Notes: a model not told the origin generated them from the letters alone. A stretch of DNA of 64,000 bases from Kaistella carnis (GCF_003860585.1 NZ_CP034159.1:2046001-2110000); one strand, 5' to 3'. Counted from the first letter of the stretch, positions 35,819 to 44,552 are shown. A program made the numbers and translations.

Positions 35819-36367
35819 ATGAAATTCTCCCTCCTATTTTTCTTTAATTTCCTTTTGATATTCACTTCCTGCACCGATCCTAACAAAGATGAGGATTTGA
35901 AAAAACGGGAATTGACCCTCATCAACAAAGAGCAGGAATTTGCAGCAAAGCAGAAAGATTATGAAGAACTAAAAATGATGCGTGACAGTTTGCAAAGTCT
36001 TTCCGATACAACGTTAGTCGCAAAAGTACCAGAAAAAATATTAGGCAGATGGAATGGTAAAATGATCTGTACAGAATCCAACTGTTCAGACTATGTCATT
36101 GGTGATCTAAGAAACGATATCTGGGAATTTAAAACAGACAGTGTAAAAATCACCAATAAAAGTGGCGGCGAAAGATGGTACAGTTTGCAGGTTATCGGAT
36201 CTGAGCTAAGAATAAATTCAGACATCGAACCTTTGAATAATAACAAGACGGAAATTATTCTACAACTTCCAACAGAAAATAGTGACCGAATGAAAGGCAA
36301 CCGGGAAATAGTCCGTGAAAACTGTACCTCTAAATTCTCTGTCGATTTAGAGAAAATTAAAAAATAA
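35819..36367 (+). CDS. Hypothetical lipoprotein with coiled-coil stem
   Basis: A 182-residue protein with a lipoprotein signal ending IFTSC (Cys18). A charged helical stretch follows (about 23-60: DEDLKKRELTLINKEQEFAAKQKDYEEL and on), likely a coiled coil, and then a C-terminal beta-rich domain beginning ILGRWNGKMICTESNCSDY with two cysteines that may form a disulfide. No known family is recognised. It ends 3 bases before the antiporter gene, so they are probably transcribed together. Confidence 0.75.
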   Translation: MKFSLLFFFNFLLIFTSCTDPNKDEDLKKRELTLINKEQEFAAKQKDYEELKMMRDSLQSLSDTTLVAKVPEKILGRWNGKMICTESNCSDYVIGDLRNDIWEFKTDSVKITNKSGGERWYSLQVIGSELRINSDIEPLNNNKTEIILQLPTENSDRMKGNREIVRENCTSKFSVDLEKIKK

Positions 36368-36370
36368 ACT

Positions 36371-38500
36371 ATGATCACCTTATTAAGTGTGTCGCACTTG
36401 GCGCTTCCCTTGGAAGATCCTATTCTGAAGTTTTTAGTTGTGCTGATCATTATACTTTCTGCGCCACTTTTACTGAACAAAATAAAAGTCCCTCATCTTC
36501 TGGGATTGATCATTGCCGGCGCGGTGGTGGGACCAAACGGGTTCAATATACTCTCCCGGGACAGCAGCATCGTCGTCACGGGAACTACCGGCCTATTATA
36601 TATTATGTTTCTCGCGGGACTTGAAATTGATCTCGCAGAATTTAAAAAGAATAAGTGGAAAAGCATGGGTTTTGGAGCCTACACTTTTTTTATTCCTTTT
36701 ACAATTGGAATTGCTGCAGCTCACTTTATTCTGGATTTTAACTGGTTAACCTCTTTTTTGTTTGCAAGTATTTTTTCATCTCATACTTTAATTTCCTATC
36801 CGCTCGTCAGCAAACTGGGTGTTGTTAAAAATCGCGCAGTCAATGTGACGGTAGGTGGAACGGTAATTACAGACATTGCCACGCTTTTGGTTTTGGCAAT
36901 TGTAGTGGGAATGACAACAGGTGAAGTAAATGCGGCTTTCTGGACCAAACTTTCCGTGGGAATCATTTTGTTCGCTGCCATTGTCCTTTTTGGCTTTCCC
37001 ATTATTGCGCGTTGGTTTTTTAAGAAGGTAAACGATAAAATTTCCCAGTATATTTTTGTGCTTGTGATGATTTATTTAGCGGCACTGCTTGCAGAAGTAG
37101 CGGGCATTGAAGCAATTATCGGAGCTTTCCTCGCAGGATTGGCTCTTAATAAACTCATTCCACATACTTCCTCCCTAATGAATCGTGTGGAGTTCGTAGG
37201 GAACGCCATCTTTATTCCATTTTTCCTCATTAGTGTTGGGATGCTCATCGACTTCAATGTTTTTTTCAAAGATTTCGAAACCATTAAAGTCGCCTTTTTA
37301 ATGATCGTCATTTCAATTGGAGGAAAATATCTGGCATCGCTTGCAACCCAGAAATCATTTTCTTACACCAAAGCGGAAGGAGGAATTATTTTTGGTTTAA
37401 GTTCAGCCTCTGCGGCCGCAACTCTTGCAACGGTAACGGTAGGTTACAACATTATTATCGGAGAAACGGCAACAGGAGAACCCCTTCGTTTATTAGATGA
37501 AAGCGTGCTTAACGGCAGTATTTTACTCATCCTTATTTCCTGTACAATTTCCTCATTTGTTACTCAGAAGAATGGAGAAAAACTTCAAAAAGCAGATAAC
37601 GAAAGTACGATCTCTGAATCAAATCCGGAGGAGGAAAATATACTACTTGCCGTAAATCATCTCAATACTATTGAACCGATGACGAGCCTCGCGCTTCTTT
37701 TAAAATCTAAGAAAACAAGTGAGAATCTATTTGCCCTCAACATCATTAATGAAGAAAAAAATGAATCTTCTAAAAAGCATGCTGATAAACTTTTAGATGC
37801 GATGGTCAATATGGGCGCCGCCGCTGATATGAAAGTCACACCGCTGATCCGCTACGATGCCGATATTATTACCGGAATTGCGAACGTGATTAAAGAATAC
37901 AGCATTACCGATTTAATGGTCGGAATTGATCACGAAAAAGGTTTCTCGCCCAGCTTTATCTATAATTTACGAACGGGATACCTAAAAAATAATATGGCAA
38001 ACATCTTTGTCTACCATGCCGTACAACCCGTTTCTACCGTACAGCGGTATTTTGTAATTCTTCCGGAAAATGCTTCTCAGGAGCCTCGCTTTTTCCAAAC
38101 ACTGTTAAAGGTTTGGAATATCGCCCGCAATTCCGGGTCAAAAATTGAATTTTACGGGAATGAGACTACCATTGCCACCATAGAGAAAATTAAAAAGAAA
38201 GTAAACATTGATGCTGCGTTTATCATTTTTAATGATTGGGATAATCTTACAAAGGTTTTCGATAAAATGAAAGATAATGATGCCTTGATTTTATTTATGG
38301 CACATGAATCCATGGTCTCTTATCTCCCACAGATGCGTCAGGTTCCGAACTACCTGAACCAATATTTAAGGGAGCGTAATTTTCTGCTCGTTTTCCCGAG
38401 TTATCAAAATGAGGACGATTACAGAAAAGATGTACGGAATATTGCCAATGCAAATGATTTCGTAGAAATCGGGAAAATTATTGGTAAACTGTTTAAATAA
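36371..38500 (+). CDS. Cation:proton antiporter, CPA2 family
   Basis: A 709-residue protein. The first 400 residues hold 12-13 transmembrane helices of the Kef/NapA type, beginning VLIIILSAPLLLNKIKVPHLLGLIIAGAVVGP and including the ion-site region LAALLAEVAGIEAIIGAFLAGL. The remaining 300 residues are cytoplasmic and look like two UspA-type domains (ILLAVNHLNTIEPMTSLALLL..., DLMVGIDHEKGF). There is no RCK/TrkA-N domain, so it is closer to the Na+/H+ CHX-like branch than to KefB/KefC. The partner lipoprotein upstream is unexplained. Confidence 0.88.
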   Translation: MITLLSVSHLALPLEDPILKFLVVLIIILSAPLLLNKIKVPHLLGLIIAGAVVGPNGFNILSRDSSIVVTGTTGLLYIMFLAGLEIDLAEFKKNKWKSMGFGAYTFFIPFTIGIAAAHFILDFNWLTSFLFASIFSSHTLISYPLVSKLGVVKNRAVNVTVGGTVITDIATLLVLAIVVGMTTGEVNAAFWTKLSVGIILFAAIVLFGFPIIARWFFKKVNDKISQYIFVLVMIYLAALLAEVAGIEAIIGAFLAGLALNKLIPHTSSLMNRVEFVGNAIFIPFFLISVGMLIDFNVFFKDFETIKVAFLMIVISIGGKYLASLATQKSFSYTKAEGGIIFGLSSASAAATLATVTVGYNIIIGETATGEPLRLLDESVLNGSILLILISCTISSFVTQKNGEKLQKADNESTISESNPEEENILLAVNHLNTIEPMTSLALLLKSKKTSENLFALNIINEEKNESSKKHADKLLDAMVNMGAAADMKVTPLIRYDADIITGIANVIKEYSITDLMVGIDHEKGFSPSFIYNLRTGYLKNNMANIFVYHAVQPVSTVQRYFVILPENASQEPRFFQTLLKVWNIARNSGSKIEFYGNETTIATIEKIKKKVNIDAAFIIFNDWDNLTKVFDKMKDNDALILFMAHESMVSYLPQMRQVPNYLNQYLRERNFLLVFPSYQNEDDYRKDVRNIANANDFVEIGKIIGKLFK

Positions 38501-38520
38501 AAGTTTGTAGAAATAAAAAC

Positions 38521-38549
38521 AGGAGCGTTTAAATAACACTCCTTTTTTC
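38521..38549 (+). terminator. Terminator after the antiporter
   Basis: AGGAG-C-GTT pairs with AAC-A-CTCCT, followed by TTTTT. Confidence 0.65.
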
Positions 38550-38569
38550 TATTTTGTTAATTTCTACTG

Positions 38570-38887
38570 TTAGATCGGAACAAAAATAACGGCAGCTAAA
38601 GCAGCCAACCCGATAGCAACAGATGATAAAACATCCACTTTTTTTGCTTCTCGAATATTACTTTTCTCTACGATCACTTCTTCGCCAGTTTTCAATTTAC
38701 CGTACACTTTTTCATTGTCCTGTCTCAAAACTTCCATTTTGATCAATTGTGCATCATTGGTTTGAATCGTGTACTTTTGGTACAATTCCAAAGAGTTCGG
38801 CTGGATCGGTTTTTGGGCGCTCACCACTCTCGTTTGGCAGGAAGTGAGGAATAAGAGGATTAAAAATATGGGGAATAATCTTTTCAT
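38570..38887 (-). CDS. Small hypothetical lipoprotein with C-terminal hydrophobic segment
   Basis: A 105-residue protein: a lipoprotein signal ending FLTSC (Cys17), a middle domain (about 30-80, YQKYTIQTNDAQLIKMEVLRQDNEKVYGKLKTGEEVIVEKSNI) that reads like a small beta-barrel, and a final hydrophobic run ending VIFVPI. The middle resembles proteins that describe the effect of a cellular component on conductance or histone-like SH3 folds, but I cannot assign a family. A -7 box lies 18 bases upstream, so it is probably transcribed alone. Confidence 0.72.
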   Translation of the reverse strand: MKRLFPIFLILLFLTSCQTRVVSAQKPIQPNSLELYQKYTIQTNDAQLIKMEVLRQDNEKVYGKLKTGEEVIVEKSNIREAKKVDVLSSVAIGLAALAAVIFVPI

Positions 38888-38904
38888 TACATTTTAAATT
38901 TGCC

Positions 38905-38912
38905 CAAATTTA
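38905..38912 (-). promoter_or_regulatory. -7 box of the small lipoprotein gene
   Basis: TAAATTTG on the minus strand, which is one arm of an 18-base dyad (38895-38912). The other arm is a -7 box facing the opposite way. No good -33 TTG is visible. Confidence 0.45.
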
Positions 38913-38948
38913 ATAAAATTTATGGTTACACCGTTATTTTAGCACTAT

Positions 38949-40163
38949 TTAAGATTGCTGCAAATTTAAATCCTGCGCGATCAGCCATGCTTCACTCCAG
39001 CAGGCCTGAAAGTTGAAACCACCGGTGACCGCATCAATATTTAAGACTTCGCCAGCCAGATAAAAGTTTGGTAAAATTTTAGATTTCATGGTTTTAAAAT
39101 CAATTTCTTTTAATTCTACTCCACCGGCAGTCACAAACTCATCTTTGTAAGTTGATTTACCGGAAACCTGCATTTTATTTTCGCAGAGATGGATCAATAT
39201 TTTCTCCAATTCCTGTCCCGATATATTGGAAATATTTTTTTCCAGATCGATTTTTGACAACCACAGAATACGATGCCAGAATCTTGTCGTAACATCAAAA
39301 ATTTTAGAACTCCCAATTGTTTTCTTCGGATTTTCTGAACGATAGCTTTTGAACAGTTCCGCCGCATCTTCCATGTCAATTCCTAAAAAATTTACAACTA
39401 TTTCAAATTTATACTGAAGCTCCGCCAACGCTCGGGCTTTCCAGGCAGAAATTTTTAAAATGGCAGGTCCGGAAAGTCCCCAGTGCGTAATCAACATGGG
39501 ACCCGATTCTTCCATTTTCAGTTTAGGAATAGAAACTTCGGCATTGGGAAAACTGGTTCCCATTAAATCTTTTAAAGTATCATTTTTAATATTGAAAGTA
39601 AAAAGTGACGGCACTGGTTTCACAATGGTATGTCCCATCTCCTGAATAAGATTCAGGGATTTCGGGGAACTTCCTGTAGTATAAACGACCTCATCTGCGA
39701 CATAAGTTGTTGTATTCGTAGTAATCAGGTATTGGTTTTCCTGAGGTTCAATTTTTAAAACGACAGATTTTGTTACGATATCAAAATTTTTCTCCTGAAC
39801 TTCTTTTGTTAGGGTGTCTATAATGGTTTGCGAAGAATTACTTTCAGGGAACATTCTTTGGTCTGCTTCGATTTTCAAGGGAACATTTCTTTGCTCAAAC
39901 CACTCCATAGTATCGCCCGGCTGGAATTTATGAAAAACACTAACCAATTCTTTATTTCCGCGCGGATAATACTGTACCAATTCTTTGGGATCAAAGCAGG
40001 CATGGGAAACATTGCAGCGTCCACCACCGGAAATCTTTACTTTTTGCAGCACATCGGAATTTTGTTCTAAAATGGTGACGTAAAATTTAGATTCGTCCAG
40101 GTTGGCTGCGCAAAAGAATCCTGCTGCTCCTCCACCGATAATGATGATTTTCTTTTTTGACAT
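38949..40163 (-). CDS. BaiN/HI0933-family FAD-dependent oxidoreductase
   Basis: A flavoprotein of 404 residues. KKIIIIGGGAAGFFCAANL binds the ADP part of FAD, SGGGRCNVSHACFDPKELVQYYPRGN is the HI0933 family signature, EVVYTTGSSPKSLNL follows, and FYLAGEVLNIDAVTGGFNFQACWSEAW closes the FAD site. The reaction is unknown; relatives include BaiN, and others have been annotated as aminoacetone oxidases. I use the ATG at 40163. One at 40175 adds four residues and is possible. Confidence 0.9.
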   Translation of the reverse strand: MSKKKIIIIGGGAAGFFCAANLDESKFYVTILEQNSDVLQKVKISGGGRCNVSHACFDPKELVQYYPRGNKELVSVFHKFQPGDTMEWFEQRNVPLKIEADQRMFPESNSSQTIIDTLTKEVQEKNFDIVTKSVVLKIEPQENQYLITTNTTTYVADEVVYTTGSSPKSLNLIQEMGHTIVKPVPSLFTFNIKNDTLKDLMGTSFPNAEVSIPKLKMEESGPMLITHWGLSGPAILKISAWKARALAELQYKFEIVVNFLGIDMEDAAELFKSYRSENPKKTIGSSKIFDVTTRFWHRILWLSKIDLEKNISNISGQELEKILIHLCENKMQVSGKSTYKDEFVTAGGVELKEIDFKTMKSKILPNFYLAGEVLNIDAVTGGFNFQACWSEAWLIAQDLNLQQS

Positions 40164-40229
40164 AGTGAAATCCATAAGACCAACGGCTCAATAGTTCGAA
40201 ACGTTTTGTCGGTCTGTATTAATGAGTTG

Positions 40230-40237
40230 CAAAAATA
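40230..40237 (-). promoter_or_regulatory. -7 box of the flavoprotein gene
   Basis: TATTTTTG followed by CAAC on the minus strand, about 65 bases before the start. A -33 TTG is not evident. Confidence 0.45.
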
Positions 40238-40264
40238 CTATTTTTCTAAGCCATGATTAATGCT

Positions 40265-40272
40265 TAATTTTG
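40265..40272 (+). promoter_or_regulatory. -7 box of the thioesterase gene
   Basis: TAATTTTG followed by C on the plus strand. Transcription from here would give a leader of about 120 bases that contains the GC-rich hairpin element at 40310-40375. Confidence 0.4.
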
Positions 40273-40309
40273 CAAATTAAATAAAAGGTCTTCTAAAGAA
40301 GCGAAATCT

Positions 40310-40375
40310 GCGCCCCGACTTGAGTGGAGCTCTCCGCCTCGGCGGAAGCGGGAACGGAAGGCGGATGAAGGCGCC
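40310..40375. repeat. GC-rich hairpin element, probably a dispersed intergenic repeat
   Basis: This stretch is far richer in G+C than its surroundings. GCGCC at 40310-40314 pairs with GGCGC at 40370-40374 as an outer stem, GGAGCTC is palindromic, and TCCGCC at 40333-40338 pairs with GGCGGA at 40341-40346 as an inner hairpin. The pattern CCCCGA...TGGAG...hairpin...AGCGGGAACGGA resembles dispersed elements I recall from flavobacterial genomes and partly matches the element at 48.7 kb. No ORF is present. Confidence 0.5.
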
Positions 40376-40396
40376 CAAACAAAATAAATATCAAAA

Positions 40397-40936
40397 ATGT
40401 CAGATTATCATTATAAATTCGAAGTTCGCTGGAGCGATATCGATGCAAACCGCCACTTGGCAAACTCATCCTATGTGATGTACTGTGCACAAACGAGAAT
40501 GGCGTTTATGAACCAGCACAAAATGGGGCTTAAAGAATTAAGCTACTGGGGAATTGGCCCCGTAATTTTACATGAAAGATATTCTTTCTTCAAAGAAATC
40601 TATGCGGATCAAACGGTTTTTGTTTCCTTGGAAATTGCAGGCATGTCGGAAGATGCCAGCATTTATCAATTTGTGCACAAATTTTATTTGCCTGATGGAA
40701 CGCATTGCGCAACAGCCGAAGCTACAGGAGTTTGGATCGACACGATGCTAAGAAAATCAACGACACCACCCAACGATGTTTTGGAAGTCCTGAATGAATA
40801 TAAGAGTGAAAAAGTAAAAATTTTAACGCGGGCTGATTTGAAGGACTTGCCTTTTAAGCCCGAAAATGTGGAAGCATTTCACAAAAGAAATACCTTCACA
40901 TGGAAAAAGGACAAAAATGAAAACGCAGCGGATTAG
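40397..40936 (+). CDS. Acyl-CoA thioesterase-like hotdog protein (4HBT family)
   Basis: A 179-residue single hotdog domain. YKFEVRWSDIDANRHLANSSYVMYCAQTRMAFMNQ carries the Asp of the 4-hydroxybenzoyl-CoA thioesterase motif (D-x-x-x-H-L-x-N). The central strands YSFFKEIYADQTVFVSLEI and the tail fit YbgC/FadM-like thioesterases. The natural acyl-CoA is unknown. It may be preceded by a long leader with the hairpin element. The next gene, thiL, starts 57 bases downstream. Confidence 0.87.
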   Translation: MSDYHYKFEVRWSDIDANRHLANSSYVMYCAQTRMAFMNQHKMGLKELSYWGIGPVILHERYSFFKEIYADQTVFVSLEIAGMSEDASIYQFVHKFYLPDGTHCATAEATGVWIDTMLRKSTTPPNDVLEVLNEYKSEKVKILTRADLKDLPFKPENVEAFHKRNTFTWKKDKNENAAD

Positions 40937-40993
40937 CGTAAAAAAACACTGATCTACAATAACTAAATATTCACTTCATTTTAAAAATAAATT

Positions 40994-42052
40994 ATGCTGG
41001 AAGATAAAAATCCTGAACTAACTCCCATCTCCCATTATGGTGAATTTGGTTTAATAAAGCACTTAACCGAAACCTTTAGTTTTGAAAATTCTTCTACTGA
41101 AGTTTCAATTGGTGATGATTGCGCCGTTATAAATCCGGAAGGTCAAAAAGTTGTGATTACCACTGATGTTTTAGCTGAAGGCGTACACTTCAATTTGGGA
41201 TATGTTCCTTTAAAACATTTAGGATATAAAGCAGTGGTGGTGAATCTGAGTGATATCGCGGCCATGAATGCAAAACCGACGCAGATTATTGTTGCTTTGG
41301 CGGTTTCTAGCCGTTTTCCTGTGGAAGCTTTAGAAGAAATATACGCGGGAATTCAATTGGCGTGTAAACATTATAAAGTTGATCTGGTAGGTGGTGATAC
41401 CACGAGTTCTACCTCCGGTCTTGTGATTACTATTACGGCAGTTGGTCTTGAACATTCTGAAAATATGGTCCTCCGTAATGGCGCTAAAGTAAATGACTTG
41501 CTTGTGGTAACCGGGGATTTAGGAGGAGCTTATCTGGGCTTGCAAATTTTGGAAAGAGAACATTCGGTCTTTCTGGCAAATCCTAATATGCAGCCTGAAA
41601 TGGAAGGTTACGATTACATTCTGGAAAAACAACTGAAACCGGAAGCCAGAACTGATATTAAAAAGAAGTTAGCGGAATTGGATATTAAACCTACGTCAAT
41701 GATTGATGTTTCTGATGGTTTATCTTCAGAGACGCTTCATTTATCGGATCAAAGTAAGGTTGGCTTTAGAATCTATGAAGAAAAAATTCCGATGGATTCT
41801 TTATCGATCTCTACAGCAGAAGAATTAAACTTGAATCCTGTGATGTGTGCTCTGAATGGCGGTGAAGATTATGAATTATTATTTACAATTGCACCTGCAG
41901 ATTTCGAGAAAATTAAAAATCACCCGGATTTCACGATCATTGGTCACGCCGTAGATTTAGAGCAAGGTAATTTCTTGGTAGCACGCGGAAGTAATGAACT
42001 CGTTGCATTAAATGCGCAAGGATGGGATGCTTTTCTGAATAAAGGAAATTAA
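40994..42052 (+). CDS. thiL: Thiamine-monophosphate kinase
   Basis: A 352-residue ThiL that phosphorylates thiamine phosphate to the active pyrophosphate. The family pattern is clear: HYGEFGLIKHL at the N-terminus, SIGDDCAVI and TTDVLAEGVHF for ATP and magnesium, LGYKAVVVNLSDIAAMNAKP, VGGDTTSSTSGLVITITAVG, and IDVSDGLSSETLHL plus LNGGEDYELLFT in the C-terminal domain. The length is slightly above the usual 320-350. A terminator follows. Confidence 0.95.
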   Translation: MLEDKNPELTPISHYGEFGLIKHLTETFSFENSSTEVSIGDDCAVINPEGQKVVITTDVLAEGVHFNLGYVPLKHLGYKAVVVNLSDIAAMNAKPTQIIVALAVSSRFPVEALEEIYAGIQLACKHYKVDLVGGDTTSSTSGLVITITAVGLEHSENMVLRNGAKVNDLLVVTGDLGGAYLGLQILEREHSVFLANPNMQPEMEGYDYILEKQLKPEARTDIKKKLAELDIKPTSMIDVSDGLSSETLHLSDQSKVGFRIYEEKIPMDSLSISTAEELNLNPVMCALNGGEDYELLFTIAPADFEKIKNHPDFTIIGHAVDLEQGNFLVARGSNELVALNAQGWDAFLNKGN

Positions 42053-42145
42053 TGGAAGTGCTCAGAGAGGAATATAAAACTCTTACTACTCAAAATACAC
42101 GATCATTAAGTAGATAAGAAAATCACTTAATATTTAAAGAAAACG

Positions 42146-42179
42146 AAAGCCTGTATGTTACAAACATCCGGGCTTTTTT
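42146..42179 (+). terminator. Terminator after thiL
   Basis: AAAGCC(T)G(T)ATGTT pairs with AACAT(C)CGGGCTTT, followed by TTTTT. The stem has small bulges. Confidence 0.7.
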
Positions 42180-42215
42180 AGTAATACAACTAACAGAAAT
42201 TATAACTCAAACCAC

Positions 42216-42249
42216 AAAAAAGTCCCAACCTAAAGATTGGGACTTTTTA
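42216..42249 (-). terminator. Terminator of the rplU-rpmA operon (symmetrical)
   Basis: AAAAAGTCCCAA pairs perfectly with TTGGGACTTTTT. It lies directly after the rpmA stop and would work in both directions. Confidence 0.85.
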
Positions 42250-42272
42250 TATTTATCAAAACGCTTTTTAAA

Positions 42273-42530
42273 TTATGCGTTTGGTTCAACAGATACAAAT
42301 GATCTATTGTTTTGTTTCTTTCTGAAAACTACTTTACCGTCGATCAAAGCATGCAAAGTGTGGTCTTTACCCATCCCTACGTTTTCACCTGGGTGGTGTG
42401 TGGTCCCTCTTTGTCTTACGATGATGTTACCGGCGATAGCGTCTTGTCCTCCGAAAATCTTAACTCCTAATCTTTTAGAATGAGATTCTCTACCATTTTT
42501 GGAACTACCAACTCCTTTCTTATGTGCCAT
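42273..42530 (-). CDS. rpmA: 50S ribosomal protein L27
   Basis: An 85-residue L27. [29 protein letters not shown] is the conserved N-terminus that reaches the peptidyl-transferase centre. There is no cleavable N-terminal extension of the Firmicutes kind. [27 protein letters not shown] completes the family pattern. It follows rplU by 26 bases. Confidence 0.97.
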   Translation of the reverse strand: MAHKKGVGSSKNGRESHSKRLGVKIFGGQDAIAGNIIVRQRGTTHHPGENVGMGKDHTLHALIDGKVVFRKKQNNRSFVSVEPNA

Positions 42531-42556
42531 TGTATTTTAAGGTTTTTTGGTTAAAA

Positions 42557-42985
42557 TTATTCAGCGCTTTCGCTGTCCGATTTTTTGGTTGTTTTTTTCG
42601 CAGGCTTCTCTTCAGTAGCATCTGCTTCTTTTTTAGCTTTCGGTGCAGCTTTTTTCTCTTCTTTTTTCTTATTATCGAAACCAGTGATTCCAGTAATTTG
42701 AATTTGAGTTAGAGATTGTCTGTGACCGTTTTTCTTTTCGTAACCTTTTCTTCTTTTCTTTTTGAAGATGATTACTTTATCCGCTTTCACGTGATCTAAG
42801 ATTTCAGCATCAACAGTGATACCGCTTACAGCTGGGGCGCCGATTGTTGTAGAACCGTTTACAGTTAAAAGCACTTTATCGAAAGAAACTTTTCCTCCTT
42901 TATCGCCTTTCAAACGGTTTACAAACAACTTTTGGTCTTGCTCAACTTTGTATTGAAGCCCTGCTATTTCTACAATTGCAAACAT
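42557..42985 (-). CDS. rplU: 50S ribosomal protein L21 with lysine/alanine-rich C-terminal tail
   Basis: A 142-residue L21. Residues 1-102 are the standard protein (MFAIVEIAGLQYKVEQDQKLFVNRL ... FKKKRRKGYEKKNGHRQSLTQIQITGI). The last 40 residues form an extra low-complexity tail of Lys, Ala, Glu and Thr, absent from the usual 103-residue L21 and probably disordered. The operon rplU-rpmA has a strong promoter upstream and a terminator downstream. Confidence 0.97.
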   Translation of the reverse strand: MFAIVEIAGLQYKVEQDQKLFVNRLKGDKGGKVSFDKVLLTVNGSTTIGAPAVSGITVDAEILDHVKADKVIIFKKKRRKGYEKKNGHRQSLTQIQITGITGFDNKKKEEKKAAPKAKKEADATEEKPAKKTTKKSDSESAE

Positions 42986-43017
42986 TGTTTATATATTTTG
43001 TTAGTTAATTCGAGGTG

Positions 43018-43050
43018 CAAAAATAAGAAATAATTTTGAGTTATCCACAA
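43018..43050 (-). promoter_or_regulatory. Promoter of rplU-rpmA
   Basis: On the minus strand TTG (43050-43048), 22 bases, TATTTTTG (43025-43018), then CACC. The leader to rplU is about 30 bases. Confidence 0.75.
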
Positions 43051-43186
43051 TCGAACATTAAATTTACAGAAAAACTTTCAGGTCAATCACTTAGCCCTCT
43101 TATTTTGGTGTAAAAAATTTGATTAAAATTTAAGTCTTCCCTATTTCTATTGTCTTTTTTAAGTACTTTTGATTTTCAAATATTTT

Positions 43187-44278
43187 ATGAAAAGAGATCT
43201 CTACATTGATTTTGCGAAAGGCTTTGCTACACTTTCTATTATTTTTATCCATACCGTTTTCTGGTCCGGGCAATTTTACGTTCCTACAGAATTGCGTGTG
43301 CTTTCTTTGTTGATTGATGTGCCGCTTTTTTATGCGCTCAGCGGTTTAACCTCCGGCAGCAATATAGAAAAAACGCTTTATCGTTTGCTGAAACTGCAGA
43401 TCACCTTCATGATTTTCGTTACTTTCCTTTTTTTCCTGGATTATCTTTTTAAAGTAGTTGGTTTACATATTTTCGGTTTAGACTGGATGAAAAATTTTTA
43501 CGGTACTTTCGGCACGAAATACGTTCCTCAAAACATTTCTGATGTTCCACAATGGCAAAATCTCGGCAACTGGTATCTTCATCAATATACCAACGCGGAT
43601 ACGTTCCCCGTTGTCATGGGAAGTTTTTGGTATTTAAAGGTTTATTTTATCCTGACGGTTTTTGGCGTCTTAATTCTACGCTTTTTCCCAAAACATATCA
43701 ATTGGTTTATTGGTGTTTGCTTCGGATTAACCTTAATTTTCAACTTATTACCCCAATTTTATCCGACCGGACAAGTAGGTTATGTCGCCTTTTATCTGGG
43801 ATTATTTCTGGTGGCTCATCAATTAAAAGGAAAAAAGATCCCTACAAAATGGGTTCCTTTATTATATGGAATATTAGTGCTGATTCTGGTTTTCCTCTTC
43901 TGGAATTTCGGAAAAGAATACTTAATGAAAATGAACAAGGCCAAATTTCCGCCTAAATTACTCTACATTTTCTGGTCAAGTTTCTCTCTGCTAACGCTAT
44001 TTGTTTTGTACAATCGCATAAAAATTGAAAAAAATAATTTCCTCAAATATATTGGCAAAAATGCCATCTTCTATTATTTTGCACAAGGAATGAGTTCTTC
44101 ACTCGTGTATTTTTTGGTGGTTCCTTTAAAGGAAAATTTACATTGGGCAGTTTTACTCGTCGTAATTTTTGTCGTTAATATTTTATTGGCCGTCGTCATC
44201 GCAGAATTCCTGAAAAAATTAGACGCGCTTGGATGGAAGATTCTAGAATTTTTGCGCAAAAAAACTGCTTCAGTCTAA
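43187..44278 (+). CDS. Acyltransferase family 3 membrane protein
   Basis: A 363-residue protein with about ten transmembrane helices. It opens with KRDLYIDFAKGFATLSIIFIHTVFW, the acyltransferase-3 pattern in which an early Arg/Asp pair and a histidine in the first helix are catalytic. Such enzymes O-acetylate surface polysaccharides or peptidoglycan. No polysaccharide cluster is adjacent, so the acceptor is open. The frame is open from a TTG at 43169, but that overlaps a -7-like box TACTTTTG (43164-43171). The ATG at 43187 is preferred. Confidence 0.83.
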   Translation: MKRDLYIDFAKGFATLSIIFIHTVFWSGQFYVPTELRVLSLLIDVPLFYALSGLTSGSNIEKTLYRLLKLQITFMIFVTFLFFLDYLFKVVGLHIFGLDWMKNFYGTFGTKYVPQNISDVPQWQNLGNWYLHQYTNADTFPVVMGSFWYLKVYFILTVFGVLILRFFPKHINWFIGVCFGLTLIFNLLPQFYPTGQVGYVAFYLGLFLVAHQLKGKKIPTKWVPLLYGILVLILVFLFWNFGKEYLMKMNKAKFPPKLLYIFWSSFSLLTLFVLYNRIKIEKNNFLKYIGKNAIFYYFAQGMSSSLVYFLVVPLKENLHWAVLLVVIFVVNILLAVVIAEFLKKLDALGWKILEFLRKKTASV

Positions 44279-44298
44279 ACCAAAGCAGTTACATTTTT
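44262..44298 (+). terminator. Terminator overlapping the end of the acyltransferase gene
   Basis: AACTGCTT pairs with AAGCAGTT, and ACATTTTT follows. The left arm is within the last codons of the gene. Confidence 0.65.
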
Positions 44299-44309
44299 AT
44301 AAAAGGAGA

Positions 44310-44552
44310 TTAGTCTCTTTTGTTACCTCTTGCAATTACTGCAACCAGAATGATTAATAATAATGCACCAACCACCCAGTATAATGGATTTGTAAACCAT
44401 TCTTCTGTCGTTGTAGTTTTCGTTGTCGTTACGTCAACATTTAAATCTGGAGCATCTGTTTTTTCTTGTGCAAAAGAAACAATACTAAAGAAAAATGTTA
44501 ACATAAAGATTCCGAATTGTTCTAATCTGTTTGATAATGCTTTGGTTTTCAT
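44310..44552 (-). CDS. Small secreted/membrane protein of unknown function
   Basis: An 80-residue protein with an N-terminal hydrophobic signal ending SFAQ (about residue 29), a Thr-rich linker (about 38-50) and one strong C-terminal transmembrane helix (about 56-74, LYWVVGALLLIILVAVIA) followed by a basic end RGNKRD. This is the layout of a type I membrane protein with a short outside domain. No homologue comes to mind. It stands alone between convergent and divergent neighbours. Confidence 0.7.
   Translation of the reverse strand: MKTKALSNRLEQFGIFMLTFFFSIVSFAQEKTDAPDLNVDVTTTKTTTTEEWFTNPLYWVVGALLLIILVAVIARGNKRD

Noticed and set aside
36091..36480. 129-codon frame on the minus strand
   Set aside because: Antisense to the lipoprotein and antiporter starts; composition unlike neighbouring genes.
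43552..43956. 134-codon frame on the plus strand
   Set aside because: Shifted frame inside the acyltransferase gene, which has a full set of transmembrane helices in the real frame.
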